Source: an uncultured Chthonomonas sp.
GTDB taxonomy: Bacteria > Armatimonadota > Chthonomonadetes > Chthonomonadales > CAJBBX01
NCBI GenBank assembly: GCA_903885605.1
Contig: CAISJD010000082.1
Span: 1 to 64,000, forward strand
Length of the DNA stretch: 64,000 nucleotides
Direction of reading: 5' to 3'
Below the pieces are notes generated by a model, which was not told the DNA's origin, made no database searches, and worked only from the letters and a program-made list of their open reading frames with translations. The position numbers and the translations under genes are program-made. Positions 59,269 to 64,000 of this stretch are shown here, in pieces. Every line of letters starts with the position of its first letter. The stretch's first letter is position 1.

Positions 59269-59282
59269 GCACCATCTGGTGC
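59269..59282. promoter_or_regulatory. Palindrome next to the -35 of the secreted enzyme gene
   Basis: GCACCA-TC-TGGTGC, a perfect 6-bp inverted repeat with a 2-bp centre, ends 3 bp before the -35 at 59286. Size and position suit a sugar-responsive regulator; it could instead be the rpmB terminator stem, as GGTTTG follows. Confidence 0.4.
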
Positions 59283-59285
59283 GGT

Positions 59286-59314
59286 TTGACGCCGCTCGCT
59301 CCGTATGATACACT
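59286..59314 (+). promoter_or_regulatory. Promoter for the secreted glycosidase-like gene
   Basis: TTGACG (59286-59291) and TACACT (59309-59314) with a 17-bp spacer, about 60 nt before ATG 59384. Confidence 0.55.
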
Positions 59315-59383
59315 GGCAAGGCGCGGAGTTCAAACCGCGCAGCGCCTTCCCGCAGGCAAAATCACCCAGCGAGTGCTGCACCT

Positions 59384-61951
59384 ATGCCGACCCGGCTGAA
59401 CACCCTGACGGCCCTTCTGGCTCTGGCGGCCTGCTCCGCATCGGCGCAGCGGCCCCAGACCACGGGCGCCTACACCGACCGTACGGGCGCCAAGCAACCC
59501 TGGACCATCGCGGGCAACAACATGCTCGTCTGGAACGGCAAGCCCTGGACGCCCGTGGGCGGCATCTTCTGCCCCGCCGGCCTGGCCGACAAAGCAGATG
59601 AGGCCGCCTGGCAGCGTGACGTCGCGGACCTGGCCCTGCTCAAGGGCAAGGGGCTCCTCGACCTGCTGATTGAGCCCGGCCGCCCCATCCCGGACGTGAG
59701 TCCCGTCGCGCTGCAGCGGCTGGTGGACCAGCTGGACGCTGACGGCTTCCGCTACGGCCTCGGGTTCGGCGGCGGCGTGGCGCAATCGGTATCGGGTTAT
59801 GTTGTTCGGCCCGCAGCCTATCGCATCCCCGGCGTGCGCGAAGGCGCCGACACCTCGTGGGACGCCCGCGACGCCGACGTGGCGCGCTATGTCCTCGTCG
59901 ACGAACGCGACGGCACGCAGATCGTGCAGGACGGCCTCCTGCGCGCCCGGGACGGCTCCTTCACGGTGATCGCCGGGCCCAGGGCGGGCGAGGGCGCCGT
60001 GGCGATCCTCTACCCCCACAAGACGCTCAACTCAAGCCGTGAGGGCGCACTGCCCGATGTCTGGTCTCGCTACGATGCCTACCGGGACCGCCTGATCCAG
60101 ACGCTGTCGGCCGTTAAGTTCGGACCGGGCCTTCGCTTCTTCATGGATCCGCTCGCGCAGCGCGTCTCCGTGGCCGGCGAGGCCGACTATCTCTTCCCGG
60201 ACTCGCGGGCATTTCGCACCGAGTGGGAGGCCTATCTGGGCCGAAGGTACTCCACGGTTGAGGAGCTCCTGACCGGTTGGTCCCTCGTTGACCGTGACCT
60301 GGCCTCGGTGCGCGAGGCAGCGTCGCTCTGCCCCATGTGGGCCGACCAGAAGGGCATCCCCTTCCTGATGGATGTCGGCACGGGGCGCCGCTACCAGGTG
60401 AACCCGGTAGAGAGCAAGTTCTGGTCCGACCTGCGCGAATGCCGCAATGACTCGCTTGTCTACTATATGAACGGCATCGCCGACCTGCTGAAGCGCGAGA
60501 TCGCCAACGTTCCCGTCATCCACACGCACACATCGCAGCACCGGGTCTTCTCGACGCCGGCCCGGGCCGGCGGGTTTGACGGGCTCGGCATCGCCGCCTA
60601 TGGCCGAGGTTCGGCGCTGGCCACAGCGGGAGCCGACGCCGCCTACGGACAAGCCACCGAAGCCTCGCACACCCTGTGGGTGCTGGTCAGCGAGACCATG
60701 GAGGTGACCACCTCCCCCAAGGCCCAACCCGGCTACGGCTCGCAGGACACGATGCAGTACGACCTCGACTGGTTCCGCAGCCTCGGAGCGCGCGGCATCT
60801 TCGTCAACGCATTCCGCGCTCCCGCAGGGGAGAGGTGGCGCAACTACTCGTTACTCGACGTGCCGGACCAGTTGGACTGGCTCAAGGCCTTCGCCGATCG
60901 GATGAACCGGCAGGCGACCGATGCCGCCTCGGCCCCGAAGATGCTCCCCTACCCGGCGTCCGCGGCCGGCATGGTGAAGTCGGGGCCCATCGGCAGCAAG
61001 GGCGTCTGGTGGGTGCCATCGCTGGCCAAGGGGCAGGTGGTGGACTACGGCGCCGCATATGCGGGGTACACAATCTCTCTGCCTGAGGGCGACACGCTCG
61101 TCCTCTGGTCGCAACGCGGCGACCGCGAGACCCGCCTCTCCGTTGCGGACCCCCGCAAGCTGTCGGCCACCACGCCCGAGGGCGTTCCGGTCGCCATGAA
61201 GCTGGACGTCAAGGGCCGTATGGCCAAGCTGGTCATCACAGAACAACCGACTATCATCCGCACAGGCGGCCAGGACCTGCTGCCGGTCGAGGCCGCCGAG
61301 GATGCGCTGAAGCAGCTGCGGCAGCTCGTCGACCAGGCCGCGGCGCAGCGACTGCCCGTCCAGGAAATCCGCTACCAGCTCCAGCGCGCCGAGACCAAGG
61401 TGAAGGTGCGCGACCTGACGTTCGGCCTGGCCATTGCCCAGCAGGCCATCGCCTCCGTGGTCGACCTCCTGCAGCCCTTCACCTGGCGCGAGGCCGAAAC
61501 GGCCGACTCCTCCACGTTCGGCGACTCGGCCCGCGACGAGGGCGCCTCCGGCAAGGCCTTCCTCACGCTCGACACCGACACGCGCCCGGCCTCCGAAGGC
61601 TACACCGTGCAGTACCGGGTCACCGTTCCCGCTGACGGCAGCTACACGCTCTGGGTCGCCGCATCGCCGCAGACGCCCAACGCCAGCCGCTTTGCCTGGA
61701 CGATCGACACGCGTGTCTCCGGGTCCAGCGCCGACGGGTCGGCCGTCGGCTCGTCCTACCTTGGAGACCGCTTCGTCTGGCAGAACCTTGGGAAGGCACA
61801 GCTGGCGCGGGGGCCGCATACCATCTCGCTTCGGGTCACAGACCGGGCAGCCGCAACCAACCGCTACTTCCTGGCCATGGACGCGGTCCTCCTCACGCGC
61901 CACGCATTCACGCCAAGGGGCACGACCAAGCCCAGCCCAGACGGCCTCTAG
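59384..61951 (+). CDS. Secreted glycosidase-like TIM-barrel protein
   Basis: An 855-residue exported protein. A signal peptide (LTALLALAACSASAQ, cut about residue 22) precedes a barrel-like region (about 45-510) reminiscent of GH42-type enzymes: VWNGKPWTPVGGIFCPAG, FGPGLRFFMDPLAQR and TEWEAYLGRRYSTVEELLTG, the last close to a GH42-style linker. LVSETMEVTTSPKAQPGYG may hold an active-site Glu. A beta domain and a C-terminal CBM-like module (FTWREAETADSSTFGD, about 700-840) follow. Activity is not proven. It has its own promoter. Confidence 0.72.
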   Translation: MPTRLNTLTALLALAACSASAQRPQTTGAYTDRTGAKQPWTIAGNNMLVWNGKPWTPVGGIFCPAGLADKADEAAWQRDVADLALLKGKGLLDLLIEPGRPIPDVSPVALQRLVDQLDADGFRYGLGFGGGVAQSVSGYVVRPAAYRIPGVREGADTSWDARDADVARYVLVDERDGTQIVQDGLLRARDGSFTVIAGPRAGEGAVAILYPHKTLNSSREGALPDVWSRYDAYRDRLIQTLSAVKFGPGLRFFMDPLAQRVSVAGEADYLFPDSRAFRTEWEAYLGRRYSTVEELLTGWSLVDRDLASVREAASLCPMWADQKGIPFLMDVGTGRRYQVNPVESKFWSDLRECRNDSLVYYMNGIADLLKREIANVPVIHTHTSQHRVFSTPARAGGFDGLGIAAYGRGSALATAGADAAYGQATEASHTLWVLVSETMEVTTSPKAQPGYGSQDTMQYDLDWFRSLGARGIFVNAFRAPAGERWRNYSLLDVPDQLDWLKAFADRMNRQATDAASAPKMLPYPASAAGMVKSGPIGSKGVWWVPSLAKGQVVDYGAAYAGYTISLPEGDTLVLWSQRGDRETRLSVADPRKLSATTPEGVPVAMKLDVKGRMAKLVITEQPTIIRTGGQDLLPVEAAEDALKQLRQLVDQAAAQRLPVQEIRYQLQRAETKVKVRDLTFGLAIAQQAIASVVDLLQPFTWREAETADSSTFGDSARDEGASGKAFLTLDTDTRPASEGYTVQYRVTVPADGSYTLWVAASPQTPNASRFAWTIDTRVSGSSADGSAVGSSYLGDRFVWQNLGKAQLARGPHTISLRVTDRAAATNRYFLAMDAVLLTRHAFTPRGTTKPSPDGL

Positions 61952-61983
61952 GGCGACGCCACCATGCCGGATCTGAACACACC

Positions 61984-64000
61984 ATGAGCCGCGCCGCCCT
62001 CTGGGCCGGTGCGGCTCTGTCTATGGTCGCTGCCGGCGCCGGCGCCGCGATGGACAGCGTCGACCTCACGTCGCGGATGTCGCGGATGTCGCATCGGGTG
62101 ACCTACACCGCCGCCGTCGCCACCCGACGCACCGTGGCGATCGGCGCGACGACGCAGGAGGCCTCCGGCCTGACGCTGGAAGAGGGCGGCTCGGTGCGGG
62201 CCAGGCTGCGTCTCCAGAGGGGCGACGGCGCGGGTTGCATCATCGTGACGTTGGCCACACCGCCCGAGCGCTACGGGAAGCTGCAGCGCTGGTCTGTCTC
62301 CGTTGCGGGCGGTCCGGCGGTGGTAGTCAGTGACCGCGATCCCGGCGCGGGATCGCGGCGCAGCGCCTTTCTGGACCTCCCTGCCGGCGCTCGCGAGGTT
62401 ACGGTCGAGGTGCGCCGCCTGCCCGGAAGCGAGTGCCCGATCACGGTGCAGAGCATCGTCTCGGCTCCTCTGCACGCCCACCTGACCCAGGCCCCGGCCC
62501 CCATGGCGGTCAGCTTCCTGACGCAGCAGGGCTCGGGGTACTCGACCAGCGCAGCGGAAATACGCGCAGCTCTGGACCGCGTGCCGGTGAGCCCGTTCCT
62601 CCAGGCCCAGGCGGCGGTCCTGTACAACTTCTGCATCCGTGACGCCGCCCAGAACCGCGCCGAGATCGCACGCCTGGCTCGTCTCGCCGAGCAGGCCAAC
62701 GTGCCGCTACGCATCGCATTCCAGATGCACTGGGCGGGCGCGCCCATCGGCGTTCCAGACGGCGCCGGCGGCACATTCATGGATATGCCGTACCAGCAGG
62801 TCACCTATGACCCCGCCAACAAGCTCGCCGCGCCGGGTCTGCAGGCCCTGCTGGGCGACCTCTACCGGCCCGCGTTCGGCCTCAGCGTCCCAAACCGATG
62901 GTCCAACACGCCCTGGCTCACCATGAACCACCCGCGCCTGAACCAGCTACGCCGGGCTCGCCTGACGGACGCCGTCCGGGCGTGGCGCGACGAACGCCTC
63001 AGGCTTGCCCGCTCGGGCCGGGCTCGACTGCTGCCCGGGGAGCTCTCCACCGGTGAGGAGACCGTCTACTGGGCGGCGGGTGTGGACGACAGCGCCTACA
63101 CGGCTGCCAACGGCGGGGCCGCACGGACCCAGCTGGCCGCCGACTTCAACCCCTTCACCGCCGCCGACGCCTTCCGCGACGGCGTGACGCTGGACCCGCG
63201 AGACGGCCTGAGCAAGCCCGAGAAGCACTGGCTCCACGGCAACCTGGCGCGCTGGCAGCAGACGATCGTGGACTGGATGACCGGGGCCCTCGGCTCCGAG
63301 CCCATGCGGGCCGCTGATGATGAGACCACCTACGCCGGCGACCTGGTGCGCCTGAACCTCTACACCGAGCCCTATGCGATGCCGCTCTACCCGCTCAAGG
63401 GAGTGACCCGGTACCAGCCCGGCCTGGAACTGGGCTACGTCGAGGGCGGCCGGAGCGGCGGCGAGTACTGGAGCGGCGCCCAGATGATGCCGTGGCTCCT
63501 CAAGTCCCGTGAAACGGGCCGGACGGCCCTGCCCAACCTGGAGTGCACCGGCGCCGGCGACGATCAGGTCGCCGCCTGCCTGGCCGCCGCTTACGGTACC
63601 GGCGCCCGGTTCAGCACCCTCTACAACTGGCACCACCGGCCGGGCATCACCGACGTGATGAAGCGGCTCACGCGATGGATCGAGACGCCGCACGGGCAGT
63701 CGTTCGGTCCGGCAACGACCGTCGCTCCCGCGGGCGCCCGTGAGCGGTCCTACGCCGCCGCAGCCGACGCCTACGCCATCAACAGCATCCGGTTCTGGCT
63801 GGTTCCGGGCGCTGAGCCGCCCACAGGCCTGGCTGTCACCGTGACCGACCCCTCCACCGGCGCATCGGTCACAGTCCCTGCCGTTGTGGCTCCGGCCGGG
63901 ACCGGGCCGCGACGATGCGATGCCGCGTTGCCGCTGCCGTTCCACCAGGAGCCGGGCAAGGTCTACCGGGTGCGCATCGGTCGGCCCGGCGTCCAGGATG
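61984..64000 (+). CDS. Large secreted protein of unknown function (3' end outside window)
   Basis: The first 672 residues of a protein that runs off the window, with no stop. A signal peptide (ALWAGAALSMVAAGAGA) begins it. A beta domain (about 35-165) precedes a probable TIM barrel (about 180-600) with FLTQQGSGYSTSAAEIRAAL, LRIAFQMHWAGAP, LLPGELSTGEETVYWAAG and LNLYTEPYAMPLYP; the Glu residues in GELSTGEE and ETTYAGD could be catalytic. A beta-sandwich begins about residue 585. Layout resembles the preceding gene, 32 bp upstream, so the two likely act together on a glycan; the family is not recognised. Confidence 0.7.
   Translation, partial: MSRAALWAGAALSMVAAGAGAAMDSVDLTSRMSRMSHRVTYTAAVATRRTVAIGATTQEASGLTLEEGGSVRARLRLQRGDGAGCIIVTLATPPERYGKLQRWSVSVAGGPAVVVSDRDPGAGSRRSAFLDLPAGAREVTVEVRRLPGSECPITVQSIVSAPLHAHLTQAPAPMAVSFLTQQGSGYSTSAAEIRAALDRVPVSPFLQAQAAVLYNFCIRDAAQNRAEIARLARLAEQANVPLRIAFQMHWAGAPIGVPDGAGGTFMDMPYQQVTYDPANKLAAPGLQALLGDLYRPAFGLSVPNRWSNTPWLTMNHPRLNQLRRARLTDAVRAWRDERLRLARSGRARLLPGELSTGEETVYWAAGVDDSAYTAANGGAARTQLAADFNPFTAADAFRDGVTLDPRDGLSKPEKHWLHGNLARWQQTIVDWMTGALGSEPMRAADDETTYAGDLVRLNLYTEPYAMPLYPLKGVTRYQPGLELGYVEGGRSGGEYWSGAQMMPWLLKSRETGRTALPNLECTGAGDDQVAACLAAAYGTGARFSTLYNWHHRPGITDVMKRLTRWIETPHGQSFGPATTVAPAGARERSYAAAADAYAINSIRFWLVPGAEPPTGLAVTVTDPSTGASVTVPAVVAPAGTGPRRCDAALPLPFHQEPGKVYRVRIGRPGVQD

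Noticed and set aside
1-64000. tRNA, rRNA, prophage or insertion sequence
   Set aside because: No cloverleaf, rRNA core, transposase or phage structural gene was recognised; the only recombinase is xerC.

Overview
The window is high-GC bacterial chromosome, densely coding on both strands, with many 1-20 bp gene overlaps. The best guess is Armatimonadota or a close relative. The evidence is two type II/IV-like prepilins of the [18 protein letters not shown] / AREKARQ type with C-terminal H-X9-DG motifs, duplicated GH116 glycosidases, a DUF6785-type membrane protein, and URO-D-family and GH2-like proteins in one carbohydrate locus. This is an inference from protein style; no rRNA or tRNA gene was seen. 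TAG, TGA and TAA all act as ordinary stops.

Region 1 (1-21.3 kb) is mostly housekeeping. It holds the nusA 3' end, ylxR, proS, a homocysteine methyltransferase/MTHFR fusion, rsgA, and an operon ftsE-ftsX-M23 peptidase-EamA-xerC-hslV (division, cell-wall remodelling, chromosome resolution, proteolysis). Then come greA, an alpha/beta hydrolase and a CdsZ-like zinc-ribbon coiled coil. A promoter-led PspA / membrane coiled-coil / degenerate J-domain trio follows, then rpsT, and finally a minus-strand operon moxR-DUF58-transglutaminase-holA.

Region 2 (21.4-36.8 kb) is carbohydrate and peptide catabolism: two tandem GH116 genes (the second split by an in-frame TAG), a URO-D-family protein, a secreted GH2-like protein, a DUF6785-like membrane protein, a HEAT-like membrane protein and a secreted S9 peptidase. 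It ends with a class I hybrid-cluster protein gene (hcp) whose promoter and palindromic operator can be read directly.

Region 3 (36.9-48 kb) is accessory. It contains a prepilin behind a long structured leader, three secreted proteins of unknown function, a tandem metallo-beta-lactamase-fold protein, and a lasso-peptide-like maturation operon (PqqD-like B1, transglutaminase-like B2, asparagine-synthetase-like cyclase) with no recognisable precursor. A divergent AP-superfamily phosphodiesterase follows. A repeat-rich stretch at 47.3-48.05 kb holds an ankyrin gene remnant, three copies of a short palindrome and an inverted pair of REP-like elements.

Region 4 (48-64 kb) has a fused E1 alpha/beta 2-oxoacid dehydrogenase, a glutamine-amidotransferase-like protein and a GT2 glycosyltransferase in one operon. 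A DeoR regulator, a prepilin with a coupled lipoprotein, a small barrel-like protein, argS with an unusual HIGH motif, a CBS-DUF1385 fusion and rpmB follow. Two large secreted proteins close the window; the first looks like a glycosidase and the last runs off the edge.

The strongest candidates for something new are the precursor-less lasso-like operon, the PspA/J-like trio, the hcp operator, the repeat families around 47.5-48 kb, and the truncated minus-strand gene end with its terminator at 39.3 kb.
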